Positions 44,595 through 55,533 are shown, numbered from the stretch's first letter. The stretch: DNA of 64,000 bases from Pararge aegeria (GCF_905163445.1 NC_053197.1:8184001-8248000); one strand, 5' to 3'. Notes: a model not told the origin generated them from the letters alone. Numbers and translations are program-made.

Positions 44595-44727
44595 AATAGT
44601 ATGTGCAACAAGTGCGACATCGATTACCCACTCAAGCGAATGACCGCACTCGCTTCTCTCGTGCGTTCAACTTCGCTTTCGTGGGCAATCGACAACTTGT
44701 CGCACTAGTTGCACAATATACTATTCT
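44595..44727. mobile_element. Fold-back element
   Basis: AATAGTATGTGCAACAAGTGCGACATCG at the left pairs with GTCGCACTAGTTGCACAATATACTATT at the right, continuing inward through CGATTACCCACTCAAGCGAA and TTCGCTTTCGTGGGCAATCG. A few mismatches and a small indel interrupt the arms, which span about 45-50 bp around a 35-bp GC-rich centre. This looks like a short MITE or fold-back repeat. No clear target duplication was found. Confidence 0.65.
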
Positions 44728-46221
44728 GTTACACCGTACAAAAATTTACTACTTAAACTTGGTATTTTTAAACTTTGTATAGAGTTTAATTAATATTATT
44801 CCTGTCTTCATAGAAATGTTATTTCGAAACGACTTTAGTTTCTTTGACACGAATCGGCACTATAGCCTTTCATATTCCAAATGAAATAAGTGTAGGAGCT
44901 TAGAAGAGCGACAATAAAGTTCCCTTACATGTTTACGTAGTTTCTCAACGAATAAACTTTGAAGGACCCGAATCCTCAGAAGTCACAGTCAAAATAACTC
45001 CATACGAAAGTAAAAAGGTCCCTACTAGTGGAATTAATCGGACGGAAATTACTTCGTCTCCACTGCCGCTTTTCATTGCGAGTTTTATGTATCTTGTTAA
45101 ATATTTTTAATTCGACGACATGTTAAATTTTTAAGATGATCTCACTTAATGGTTAAGAACCGCGTTACCCTGCTTGCCGTATTGTATAACATCGTTGGCA
45201 ACCTTCAGCTCTATACGGAATTCGCGATGAGTGAACAATCGCTAGTGTCAAACTGTTTCATAATTGATTTTGGATTAAATCAAACTATCAACACACGTTA
45301 GGGTGTCCAGATACGTGCGTTGAGGCTAAGCTAATTGCATAGAAGTTAGAATGTTCGAATGTGGATTATGAGGTTCTGGTTTCGCGAATGCCCAGGTAAC
45401 CCAACCCAAGGAATTGTTAGGTTTGATGTCGATCTAAAAATTCTTAATACCAGCTCGTAGTTTGGAAATTTATGTTATCCACTTAGGACCTCGGAAAGCA
45501 CGTCAAGCCGGTCATTATCACTGATATATGAGGTTAGTGTGAAAGAAGCACGAAATTTCACTCTTCGTCCAACAGTGGGACCTTAATAGGCTAATGTTCA
45601 AAACGACTGGTTGGAAACTTTTTAGAGAAGTTACAAAATACTGCTGGGCTAGATATATCGATTTCTGTTTCATCGTTTGACGGAAAGCGGAAAAGGAGTC
45701 ACTAGCTACGGCCGCTGCTTTGAGAGGAAGTCAAACTTTTAAACATTTAAAAAGCGACTAAATGGATTTAGTCTAGTGTAGAGTTGTCTCTTTTCATTAA
45801 CTTTTTGGCACAAAAGCCTTTATAAGAGAGAAGTTCTGTCCAAAAGGATTTATTGTTCTAAGGTCCTGTTAGTTAGCAATCCATTTAAACGGCACGCCAA
45901 GGGAGGTCGAAGTCGAAATATCAAAGTACAAAAATAAAATCAAATTAAGTCTGCGATCTTGGCGAATGAATTGCGTCGAATTGGACTCGTGTCGGGCCAG
46001 ATCAAATAATTTTCGTGAAAATGAACGCGGGGTATATTTAATTAACTCAACCTCCCCTATTAAACTGCACAAGAATTCCCCGGTTAAACAACATTAGCAT
46101 TCGTCAGGAATTTAATTCTTGCGAAATGGAAAAATGTTTATTTACACTTCGCTTGTTTTTTTATTTTAGTCTATTCTCCCTCCCACATGTGACTACATTT
46201 GTTGAAAGGGAAAGCAATTAA
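44728..46221. other. No accepted gene
   Basis: CGTCCAACAGTGGGACCTTAATAGGC at about 45566 resembles an RTE/SINE tail fragment. 45869-46072 (minus) is open for 67 codons without a domain. Rest AT-rich. Confidence 0.4.
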
Positions 46222-46395
46222 TTTTTATTGGATTTTCTTTTCACTACAAAAGTTTTAATTAATGCGGAGCGGGGAGTGCGTAGCAATGTTTTATAAAGCC
46301 GCGCATCCACTTTAGAGTCTCGTTGAACGCAAATTGTTTGTTGCGGTCACATTATCTCTCACATTCGCTCCACACCTTGTAAATTTGTCGAACAT
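46222..46395. repeat. Duplicated 174-bp block, copy 1
   Basis: Shares CTACAAAAGTTTTAATTA, TGCGGAGCGG, GAGTGCGTAGCA, TGTTTTATAAAGCCGCGC and TTGTTGCGGTC with 46611-46783 in the same order and orientation. Substitutions are frequent, indels few. The family is unknown. Confidence 0.8.
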
Positions 46396-46610
46396 ATTTT
46401 TCACCCTTGGAATCACATTCCACTACCACAATATTTTTTAATGGGATGGAAAATAGTGATGTAAAGCTATTGTATTTCTCTGGCTCTTGCATAACTTTTA
46501 TAAAAATAGTAATAAGAGACTAAAGATATCTTTTAGACTATAATATTTTCTTGGGTGCTATCAAAACCTGTAACTTTATGAGTTTAATTTGTTGTCTTTA
46601 CCACAATAGG

Positions 46611-46783
46611 GTTCTATTGTATTTTATTTTCGCTACAAAAGTTTTAATTACTGCGGAGCGGGAGTGCGTAGCAGTGTTTTATAAAGCCGCGCTTGCACTC
46701 TCGGAATTTACTGAACACAAATTATTTGTTGCGGTCGTATTATCTCTCATATTCACCCTTGCTTTGCGAATTTGTCGATTGCG
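46611..46783. repeat. Duplicated 174-bp block, copy 2
   Basis: Second copy, starting 389 bp after the first. A 108-codon open frame (46551-46877, TTG start) covers it, but the matching frame in copy 1 has stops and the substitutions show no bias to third positions, so I do not call a gene. Confidence 0.8.
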
Positions 46784-47020
46784 CATTCATAATTTGCCAA
46801 CTTTTGTACAATTAACAGCGAGCAATTTTTATAACACCTCACGTGAACAACATAGCTTTACTTCTCTACTGAACTAAATTAACTGGCTAACTAAATTAAG
46901 ATTGAGATCCTAAAACTTAACTTGCGAAAATTTGGTTTAGTTTATGATGAGTTTATAGTTATCACCTTGTTATAAAGATATCACCTTGAATTTATGCTGA
47001 GCATCATCATCATCATCACA

Positions 47021-47536
47021 TCAACCGATAGACGTCCACTGCTGGACATAGGTCTTTTGTAGGGAGTTCCAAGTTCCACGATTCTGAGCCGCTTGGATCC
47101 AACGGCTACCTGCGACGCGCTTAATGTCGTCTGTCCACCTCGTTGGGGGTCGACCAACGCTGCGCTTACCAGTACGGGGCTGCCATTCCAGCACCTTGGG
47201 ACCCCAACGTCCATCCTTTCTCCGAACTATGTGCCCGGCCCATTGCCACTTAAGCTTCGCGACTCGTTGAGCTATGTCGGTAACTTTGGTTCTTCTACGA
47301 ATCTCCACATTTCTGATTCGATCGCGTAGAGATACTCCGAGCATAGCTCTCTCCATCGCCCGCTGAGTGACTCTAAGCCTTCTTATGAGGCCCATAGTTA
47401 ACGACCATGTTTCAGAGCCATAGGTCATCACTGGCAACACGCACTGTTCGAAGACTTTCGTCTTCAGGCACTGAGGGATTTCTGACGAAAAGATGGCACG
47501 GAGTTTCCCGAACGCTGCCCATCCGAGTTGGATTCG
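47021..47536 (-). pseudogene. RTE polyprotein, C-terminal segment
   Basis: The open frame runs to 47021 on the minus strand and encodes the part of the RTE protein after the RT core: IQLGWAAFGKLR, PQCLKTKVFEQCVLPV, MTYGSETWSLT, RAMERAMLGVSLRD, KWQWAGHIVRRKDGRWGP and VQQWTSIG before the stop. It has no start of its own; the codons before IQLGW (to 47590) come from the antisense of the 5' UTR across the inversion junction. The frame is intact through about 170 codons, so the copy is fairly young. It cannot be translated with the rest of the protein, which lies on the other strand. Confidence 0.9.
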
Positions 47537-47687
47537 ACCGACAAGTGGCGGTATAACCACTTCGAATTGGCTAGGCTGAACAAATGGCACAGACCGGTGT
47601 CGGGCAGCAGCGACGCCGGGGCGATCAGTCTAGCCCTGCGATGACCAACCCGCCTGCCCAGCGTGGTCATTATCGGGCATATCTTTA
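47537..47687 (+). other. RTE 5' UTR (in the inverted segment)
   Basis: GC-rich leader upstream of the RTE open frame, including GGCACAGACCGGTGTCGGGC and ATGACCAACCCGCCTGCCCA, sequences I recognise as typical of lepidopteran RTE 5' ends. Its 5' boundary is set by the internal junction with the 3' segment at 47536. It would carry the internal promoter, but no motif can be assigned. Confidence 0.6.
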
Positions 47688-49181
47688 ATGGGAAGGAGAA
47701 AAAAACCACAGCCCCTAGTTCCCGGCGGCCCCGCTATTCCTGGCTCTGGCAGCGGTTATGGTAACGGCGGGGCAAGGGGTGTTAAGAATCTCCGGCAGAG
47801 ATTCCGCTGCCAACCCCGACGACTTGACCTGGCAACATACAACGCACGCACGTTGAGGACCGATGGAAAGGTGATCGAGCTGGAAGAAGTGGTGAGCAAG
47901 TTGCGCTGGGATATTATAGGATTGTCTGAAGTCCGGCGAGAGGGGGAGGACTCGATAATCTTGGAATCCGGCAACTTGTTTTACTACCGGGAGGGTGACC
48001 AACAGTCACAGGGTGGTGTCGGGTTTATCGTCCACAAGTCTCTCGTCAACAATGTTGTAAAAGTCGAAAGTGTGTCGAGCAGGGTAGCATACCTTATACT
48101 CAGAATTACCAAACGGTATTCGTACGCGCCGACTTCGGCACACCCAGACGAGGATGTAGAGGTTTTGTATGAGGACATTTCAAAAGCCATACATGCCTCG
48201 AACACCTACTACAATATTGTGATGGGGGATTTCAACGCGAAGCTTGGCGAGCGAACTGGTTCAGAGTTGAGGGTGGGGCAATTTGGGTATGGGCAACGGA
48301 ACCACAGGGGTCAAATGTTGGCTGACTTCATGGAGAAGGAGGGCCTTTATATGATGAACTCCTTCTTCAAGAAGCGGCCACACAGGAAATGGACCTGGAT
48401 AAGCCCCGATGGTTCCACGAGAAACGAGATCGACTTCATCATGTCGACCAAACGGCATGTATTCAATGATGTCTCTGTGATCAACAGGGTTAAAACCGGA
48501 AGTGATCACCGTATGGTAAGAGGCACATTGAGTATAAACGTTCAACTTGAAAGAGTCAGACTGGTGAAGTCTACACTCCGGCCTACTCGTGCCCATATTC
48601 AAAACCCCGAGAGCTTTCAACTAGAACTACAGAACCGGTTCGGTTGCCTAGCAGATTGCGACACTGTGGACGATTTGAACAACAGGCTGGTGGAAACTGT
48701 CCAAACAGTCGGGTCCAAATTCTACAAGGCCCACCGTAGAAACAAGGCCAATAGGTTCTCAACCAATACACTCAAGCTTATGACGGAGAGGCAAGAGATG
48801 AGACTACAGTCTATAGCAGACGCGTCCGCTTACCGGCGGATTAATAGGCAGATCTCTAAATCACAGACTCGTGATATGCGGCACTTCAATACAGAGCGTA
48901 TTAAAAATGCCATCGAGCAAAACAGAGGCTCTAAAGTGTTCGCTAGAGATCTGTCTATCGGTCAGAGCCAGTTGATGCGACTGAAGACCAATAATGGTAG
49001 TCTTGTCTCTTCCAAACCTGAGATCTTGGGTGAGGTTGAGAACTTTTATGGACAGTTGTACACCACAGTACAGACGCCTGTTGAAGATTTGGCTAAGGAT
49101 CCTAGAGCCAAATTAACTCGACATTATACCGAAGATATCCCAGACGTCAGCCTATACGAGATTAGTGTGGCTCTCAAGTAG
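47688..49181 (+). CDS. RTE retrotransposon endonuclease and start of RT
   Basis: The ATG at 47688 opens 497 codons. After a basic Gly-rich leader, an AP-endonuclease-like domain covers about residues 45-285: LDLATYNARTLR (catalytic Asn), LSEVRREGED (catalytic Glu), YNIVMGDFNAKLGE (GDFN motif), a WTWISPDGSTRNEIDFIM block and SDHRMVRGTL (SDH motif). This enzyme nicks target DNA so that reverse transcription can start there. A linker of about 200 residues leads to the RT. The frame ends at TAG 49179-49181, where related RTE proteins have a Gln (ALKQLKNGKAPG); a single C-to-T change from CAG explains it, and the same frame continues open for another 320 codons. The copy is probably inactive. Confidence 0.92.
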   Translation: MGRRKKPQPLVPGGPAIPGSGSGYGNGGARGVKNLRQRFRCQPRRLDLATYNARTLRTDGKVIELEEVVSKLRWDIIGLSEVRREGEDSIILESGNLFYYREGDQQSQGGVGFIVHKSLVNNVVKVESVSSRVAYLILRITKRYSYAPTSAHPDEDVEVLYEDISKAIHASNTYYNIVMGDFNAKLGERTGSELRVGQFGYGQRNHRGQMLADFMEKEGLYMMNSFFKKRPHRKWTWISPDGSTRNEIDFIMSTKRHVFNDVSVINRVKTGSDHRMVRGTLSINVQLERVRLVKSTLRPTRAHIQNPESFQLELQNRFGCLADCDTVDDLNNRLVETVQTVGSKFYKAHRRNKANRFSTNTLKLMTERQEMRLQSIADASAYRRINRQISKSQTRDMRHFNTERIKNAIEQNRGSKVFARDLSIGQSQLMRLKTNNGSLVSSKPEILGEVENFYGQLYTTVQTPVEDLAKDPRAKLTRHYTEDIPDVSLYEISVALK

Positions 49182-50136
49182 CTTAAAAATGGCAAGGCGC
49201 CGGGTGATGACGGAATAACGGCAGAACTCCTGAAGGCAGGTGGAAAACCGATACTGAAAGTCCTTCAGCGATTGTTTGATTCCGTTATTCACCAAGGCAC
49301 AACGCCAGAGGCATGGCACAGGAGTGTGGTGGTTCTGTTCTTCAAAAAAGGTGATAATACCTTGTTGAAGAATTACAGACCCATCTCGCTGCTGAGTCAT
49401 ATCTACAAGCTGTTTTCGAGAGTCATTACGAATCGTCTCGCTCGTAGGTTTGATGACTTCCAGCCTCCCGAACAAGCCGGTTTCCGTAAGGGCTTTAGTA
49501 CCATAGACCACATTCATACGCTGCGGCAGGTTATACAGAAGACTGAAGAGTATAACCGGCCACTTTGCTTAGCGTTTGTGGACTATGAAAAAGCCTTTGA
49601 TTCGGTGGAAACTTGGGCTGTGTTTAGGTCACTGCAGAGATGCCGAATTGACTACCGGTATATCCAAGTGTTGCAGTGTTTGTACAAAAACGCCACTATG
49701 TCAGTTCGTATACAGGATCAGACTACGAGACCAATCCAATTGCAGCGAGGCGTGCGACAGGGAGATGTTATCTCCCCGAAACTATTTACCGCTGCGTTGG
49801 AGGACGTCTTTAAGCTTCTGGAATGGAACGGACTTGGCATCAACATTAACGGCGAGTACATCACTCAACTTCGGTTTGCCGACGATGTAGTCATAATGGC
49901 AGAGACTCTGGGAGACCTAAATACGATGCTCGATGGCCTCAGCAGAGCTTCTCAACAGGTTGGCCTACGAATGAACATGAGCAAGACGAAGATTATGTCT
50001 AATGCTCATGTTCCGCTTCAACCAGTAATCGTTGAGAACACTGCACTCGAAATTGTTGACGAATACGTATACCTAGGACACACGATCCAGTTAGGTAGGT
50101 CCAATTTCGAGAAGGAGGTGAACCGCCGAATCCAAC
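49182..50136 (+). pseudogene. RTE reverse transcriptase domain, after in-frame stop
   Basis: In frame with the upstream open frame, after the TAG at 49179. RT motifs in order: LKNGKAPGDDGIT, KNYRPISLLSHIYKLF, QAGFRKGFSTIDHI, LAFVDYEKAFDSVETW (first catalytic Asp), GVRQGDVISPKLF, LRFADDVVIMAE (FADD catalytic pair) and LGHTIQLG. An ATG at 49272 could begin a 289-residue product, but it would lack the first RT motif. The frame breaks off after EVNRRIQ at 50136, where the element ends against host DNA; the missing C-terminal part is the minus-strand segment at 47021-47536. All catalytic Asp residues are retained. Confidence 0.9.
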
Positions 50137-50145
50137 CCTGAGCAT

Positions 50146-51124
50146 GATCTAAAGTTATTAAGACTAACTGAGTTTTAAAGAGTTAGTTAGTTAATTTTGA
50201 TGATTTTCTTATTCCTTATCATTGAAGGTGACTTAAAATTAAAACACAAAATTTCACTATTTAAGGGTATACTTTTTGTCAGCATATTTGTTATTCCAAA
50301 TTTTGTGAACTTATAGTATCTCCAAATTCAAATCCGAGCTAATTACGCTGAAACTTATTGTCATAATTTTTTCGAATTATTCCTAATACACCAATTCAGT
50401 GTAAAGCTTCGTAGTCAACCAGTATATTCGATATTATCATATTTTTGCAACTTCTCTGGCAGGTATTCGGTATTTGTTGAGTTCTGGGAACCATCAAATA
50501 TTTGATCGACACAAATTTCACCATGATTAATTAATTATTCCACGTTTGCGAACAGTATTTAGTGTTTACTCTGATAGTGGGAACGAACGACCGCAGGGAT
50601 ACGAAGTTAGCGGTACCGTGTATAGAAATTAAGGAGGCCGAATCAGATCTCATCAAACATTAAGCCCTTACCTGGGGCCCACTAAATAAATAACACGGGC
50701 AAATGAAAAACACCCTCGTCCCACTTGGATCGAATGGTGAGAATTGGTAGGAAGGCAATAATAAATATGCATAGCGCGTCTATTCCGCATCCTCTGTGAT
50801 TAGTAGGTGGGGGACTGGTACTAGGTGAGTGATAGCGAGGGGGCTTAGGAACTAAGGTGCCCCCTAGCTAATAACAGAACGTGTCTCTCTCCATTGTATC
50901 GGCGGAATTTCTTGGATATTGCCAATATAGCGTGTTCACGTGTGCGTACTTTTGTTTCTGTCATTGCGCGTCACACGACTCATCTAATAATATTGTCTTT
51001 ATTGGAGGGATATGTCCTTAATTCAATATTTGCATTGTACCCAAAGATATATTACTAAGGCAGACGTGTTTGTTTCCCCTAACAACGTTATTAGTTTCTT
51101 AATTAGTTAAACCTATTGAGCAGT
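50146..51124. other. No gene; GC-richer single-copy patch
   Basis: 50560-50960 has above-average G+C and looks single-copy (GGGGCCCACTAAATAAATAA, GGTGGGGGACTGGTACTAGG). No open frame. Candidate conserved non-coding element, not testable here. Confidence 0.35.
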
Positions 51125-51205
51125 TAGTTGATAGCCTAGTGGGTGGCTTTGGCTTCCCTTTCGGAGGACGGAATTCGATTTCCGGCATGAACCTCTAAGT
51201 TGGCA
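51125..51205 (+). mobile_element. SINE-A head fragment
   Basis: TAGCCTAGTGGGTGGCTTTGG (A-box region), GGAATTCGATTTCC (B box) and GGCATGAACCTCTAAGTTGG match the tRNA-like head and first body block of SINE-A. The element stops there. Confidence 0.65.
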
Positions 51206-51454
51206 CATTAACTGTATGTAGATAATAAAAATTGCAATATTTATGTAAGATTGGGATTTTGTTTATTGTATCAACTTTATAAACCCTATAGGTTATTTTA
51301 ACCTTATGCGCACCGTTTTCTTTAAATTGCTATACCTATTTGCGCGTTTCATTTTTCTTTTAATGAAGTCTATGAGATGGTCCCATAAAAGTTTAATTAG
51401 CTTTGGTTTTTTAATAGGAATAATATTAACTTGGTGTGTTAAAATACCATAATA
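51206..51454. other. No feature recognised
   Basis: AT-rich sequence. Confidence 0.4.
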
Positions 51455-51585
51455 ACTAGAAACATGCTGCTAAAAACTAGTTTTTTCCAAAATCCAAGCT
51501 ATCTTTGCCAAATTTTATCAATATCGATGCAGTGGTAACCAAGAAACATGCACACTTTCGCGTTTTATAATATTAATATGGATAC
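51455..51585 (+). repeat. Fragment of CTAGCTGTTGCCCGCGAC-family element
   Basis: GCCAAATTTTATCAATATCGATGCAGTGG, then TTTCGCGTTTTATAATATTAATATGGA, is the 3' part of the family in plus orientation. Confidence 0.5.
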
Positions 51586-52429
51586 ACACCAACACTTTAC
51601 ATTCAATTTTGATATTTAAATGTATTCTGTTTATGAAAAAAACATTTTCAATTAAAAAAGCCAACGAGCGGTTACTATAAAATACGCTTTACAATTATTG
51701 CCTGCCTGTGATAAAGTAGGGGATTATGTGTTCAATAAGGATGATATATCTACGGCTTAATATTTTACAGTCAAATTCGATATGAAACTGAAACAGCAAT
51801 GAAAATATACTTTTATGATGTCATGGGTAAGTTTTTCAGCCAGCATTTTTATATATATTAAATAAATATAAACATAATCGTTGTAGTTCAAGATACCATT
51901 ATAGTTTTTATCTGTATAGCCCAAAATTATCTATCTTCTATCTATTTTTGTAGATCAATCATCGACTAAGTCCATTTAGCATTAGATAAAGCTATTAATA
52001 TAAAATCAATCTAATTTAAGAACATTGATTCATAATAAAAAAATCACGCGTTGCTGTGACTCAATCAGTTTAACAGGTGGCATCGACGTACAATATTTAT
52101 TATTGATTTAAGGTCCATATAATTGCTCTATTTATAAAATCACTAAAAAATACTAAGTAAAGAGACAACGAACTTTAAAGCATAAACATCTGTAAATTTG
52201 ATAGTGAACAAGCGAACAATTGTCTTCTGTAGTCCTAGTTTTCTGTTGTTCTTGTAACTTGGTTATTTTGCTTATGATAAAAAATATGTATTCATCGTTT
52301 AAGAAAATTCAAAACCCCAAAGGGTTAAATCGGGGATTCAAGTATTGTTGAATAGTATTTAATTGTTGAGTAATAACTTATATTCATAAATTTGATATTT
52401 TGACTTTTATTTGCTTTTAACTTGCTCGC
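51586..52429. other. No gene or repeat recognised
   Basis: Strongly AT-rich, no coding potential. Confidence 0.4.
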
Positions 52430-52560
52430 TGGAGACGGGCATAGGCACCGCAGGAAAATTTCTTACTCTCACGGGATATCATAAATTCTACGCAGGAGTT
52501 GCTGGCATCCGTTAGTTTGTATAGAAATATCATCCTCTGATAGAATGCTTTTGGCTAAAA
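52430..52560 (-). repeat. Fragment of CTAGCTGTTGCCCGCGAC-family element, minus
   Basis: AATTTCTTACTCTCACGGGA and GAGTTGCTGGCATCCGTTAG resemble 2085-2155 (TAAATTTCTTAATCTCACAG, GAAGTTGCTAGCACCCGCTAG), so the two are copies of one subfamily in the same orientation. Confidence 0.5.
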
Positions 52561-54509
52561 CTAGCTGATAAACATATCGTTACTAGTTCTAGATTCTAGG
52601 TATCGTCTTCCACGCGAGTCGATAAAGCTCAATACAAACACATAACTTGTGAGAAAAAAAACTTGCATAGTGCGGAAATTTACTCCCGTGTTTTCTTGTA
52701 TCTACTCCCAACGGGATTATAAACAATCACAAAAATTATTATTAACGCCGTGCAATCCGGATTCCGGAATTACACAGATTAAACAAGGGTCAGGCTAAAA
52801 ACACTCGAAACAATTAAAATAGGATTACACGTACAAACCATAACATAGCAGCGTATGCATCCATTCACCTCTGATTATATTTATTGTTATTGCACTCAGA
52901 TTGCGCGAGAGGCGTCGCCATAATGGAATTAGGAGCCCGACACAGTCCTAAACAAATTTCAATTTCCAATTATGAGTCCGTACTAGTCAGTTTATCCCCC
53001 TAGGAAGCAGTGACTTATTGCGTGCCCGGTTTGGCGACTCGGTAACGTATTCTGAATAATTGTGCCCAGTACAGAGACCGATTGAATTTGCCCTCAGGAG
53101 ACTATAAATGCGTTTGATTTATACCACTGCATGTGATGAATGTGAATGTATTGAGTGCATAAAAACGTGTCCCAGCAGAACCGAGTTCGAATAAAATCCA
53201 CTAATTTCCACACACATTACCCGAGTGCCATTAAACTAGACATTTTTTACGTTGAATAGGCTATTAGTAAATTCTAAACTTTAGTAAACTATCTGGTTAC
53301 CTCACTTCGGCTTTATCAATTAATATGTTTTGCTGCTAAATACACCTTAGGTTTACACTGAACTTGTATTTAGGATCGCAACCGCGTGCAGAATGATAGC
53401 AGGATATACATTTATTAAGCTAAAAGTTCCATTATTATAATATTAGAATTTAAATTATTAACTATGCTCGGCCAATTTCTGGCACGAGTTAACTAACCTA
53501 GGTCTTATAAAGAAGCGTAGTAAAAAAGGTGTCGCATCACATCATTCATAGCTAGCCGTCGGAATCCCGTGCGCCGACGTAACTTGAACACGACGCGATA
53601 CAGCCGCTTATTGGTTAGCATGCGAGTGGCATCCTGCGAGTATGCCTATGTAACACTCAGATATATCCATATATGTAAACAGCACTAATACAGTACGTCT
53701 TAAGGTATTTTTGAGGACGATGACAGATATGTCACCTGTTCCTAAAACGCGGTGACTAAGGCAAACTCTTTGCTTTAATTTATTGCTATGCTTTCGTTTA
53801 AATAAATTGGATATTAAGCAGCATGGCAGCCTATCCTAAAAATAAGTAGATTCGAATAAAATAGTAACGTAAAAGAAGACATTGGTAAATACTCGTTAGC
53901 TAATGTCTCTCGCCTGAACGTTTTCCTTATATTCATAAGGAAACATTGAACATCTAATTTCGTAACGACACGCTCACGTTTACTGAGGTTTTCGTGAGTT
54001 TTATTAAAACAGTCGTTCCTGAAAACATTTGCAGCGTCACGCGTCTTATTGATTTGATATGGCAATAAAAGAATCCTAGCGACCTTAGACCCCCCATATA
54101 CTTTCGCCAGTTCAATGAGCATAAATTGCAATAGGATTTCGTACGGTAGATAGCTCCGAATTTTTCTTTCATGCCGGTATATGTTGCAAAGGTGAAAAAT
54201 TTACCTGGAATTGTAGGTACGATGAAGCTCTCGCAATGGAATATTTGCTATAAAATATATATTGCGGTTGAAACACATAAAGAAAATTGTATACGCTGAT
54301 ATTCTCATTACGACCAAATGAATGCAATCATGATAAATTATTTGAAAGACTATTTCAAATCTTCCTAACATTTTATTTTTAAACATTTGCATTTGCATTT
54401 GAAATTTTTATTTTGACGTAAAATATTGCCTCTTAACAGGCATGTATCTATGTGATTTTTATTCTCCACACGAGACCTGTGGTGGTCGCTATCCGTTATT
54501 ATTTCTCAA
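52561..54509. other. No accepted gene
   Basis: 52880-53180 and 53530-53640 are GC-richer and look single-copy. A 105-codon minus-strand open frame (53814-54131) has no recognisable domain; it may be chance. Confidence 0.35.
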
Positions 54510-54562
54510 TGTTGGTTGGGGCTACATAGCGATGTGTGTATTGTCGTAGTATATTTATTATT
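54510..54562 (+). mobile_element. SINE-C 3' tail fragment
   Basis: GGTTGGGGCTACATAGCGATGTG and TGTATTGTCGTAGTATATTTATTATT match the last 50 bp of SINE-C. Confidence 0.75.
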
Positions 54563-55213
54563 TTTCAAATAAACCCATGTTGGGCTTTAACGAATATTAT
54601 TAGTAATCGGAACTAACTGCTAAATAAGTTTTTCGGGGCACGGGGTGGCATGGTTTGTTCAAAATTTATCGAGGCATATAGTTTAAGTCTTTGTATGGGA
54701 AGACTACAAAGACTAAAGATCTACGCTTACTTTATGGAATTTATTTGAAACAACATCCCTTAACAGATAATATTTTTAAAAATACCACATAACTTAAACC
54801 AAATATTTGATATCTGATGCCAAACTGAAGGGAATTCCAAGACTTATCAGCTCACGCAAATAATTGAGAATTTAATTCAGAGTAAACAAATTTAGGTGAT
54901 AATTTATTTTCTACTTTGTTAAAGTACGCGGTGATTCGAGTATAAAAATACAGGCATCGTGTGTACTAGACTGGAAGACGATCCTGTGATTGAAGTTTAC
55001 TCAATTCACTGCGTTTACTTAAGATTTTATGTAAATTATTTTGGAGCGTTAAGGCTCGTAAAAATAAATCGTGGAAATTTTATAATAAATTAGAAAGTTA
55101 AATATAAATATATAAGAATTTTAAACGATTTACAAAATGCACGATTTAATTAGAAGTAGTTTATTTTCACGTACCTATATTCAATCCATGTAGTCTATTT
55201 AATATAAATGTAT
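54563..55213. other. No gene or repeat recognised
   Basis: AT-rich sequence, no coding potential. Confidence 0.4.
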
Positions 55214-55465
55214 ATTTTTTTTTTATATTAACTATAGGCCAGCGCTTGACGACAATCATGCCCGTTAGAAAGCAATGATGAGGTCTAGGTTGAAGCACGC
55301 TTGCCTAGAAAAAGCCTATTCACTCTTGCCTTAAAGGTACTCAAATTATACGTGGAAGGAAACACAGTTGCTGGGAGGGCGTTCCAGATCTTAGCGGCAC
55401 GTATCAGAAACGTGGATAAAAAACACATAAGGATGCCACCGCTCACGGTGTCTCGCTGTATACTT
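55214..55465 (-). mobile_element. 5'-truncated Jockey-group LINE, 3' end only
   Basis: On the minus strand it keeps decayed codons equivalent to HRKDLHPYV and then SSFLIRTARIWNALP of the 58-kb LINE, with a deletion of about 15 codons between them. The 3' untranslated end follows (GCAAGCGTGCTTCAACCTAG type) and an A-tract (plus-strand T8 at 55216). It is closer to the copy at 28.9 kb than to the 58-kb copy. Confidence 0.75.
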
Positions 55466-55533
55466 GAAAGAAGTTTTTAATATTTCTAATTACTGATATG
55501 AGATGTTTTGTTGTATTGTGCTGAGATATAATA

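Larger units (their letters stand above)
46997..50145. mobile_element. RTE LINE with inverted 5' part (twin-priming structure)
   Basis: The element is flanked by CTGAGCAT at 46997-47004 and 50138-50145, which I take as the target duplication. Its 3' end lies on the minus strand, finishing in (ATG)n at 47004-47020. The 5' UTR, endonuclease and most of the RT lie on the plus strand at about 47537-50136. Both parts contain CGAATCCAAC of the element (minus at 47527-47536, plus at 50127-50136), and in the ancestral protein the sequence would run on across this point (EVNRRIQ then LGWAAFGKLR). So one insertion event copied the whole element but placed its 5' segment in reverse. Removing it and one repeat leaves a smooth target site. 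Confidence 0.9.

Noticed and set aside
46551..46877. 108-codon open frame from a TTG start
   Set aside because: It lies over a duplicated block whose other copy is not open in the same frame, and the differences do not look like synonymous change.
48261..48620. Minus-strand open frames under the RTE endonuclease
   Set aside because: Shadows of the RTE coding sequence; the plus strand carries the endonuclease motifs.
53814..54131. 105-codon minus-strand open frame
   Set aside because: Composition is not distinctive, no recognisable motif, and an overlapping second frame is open too.
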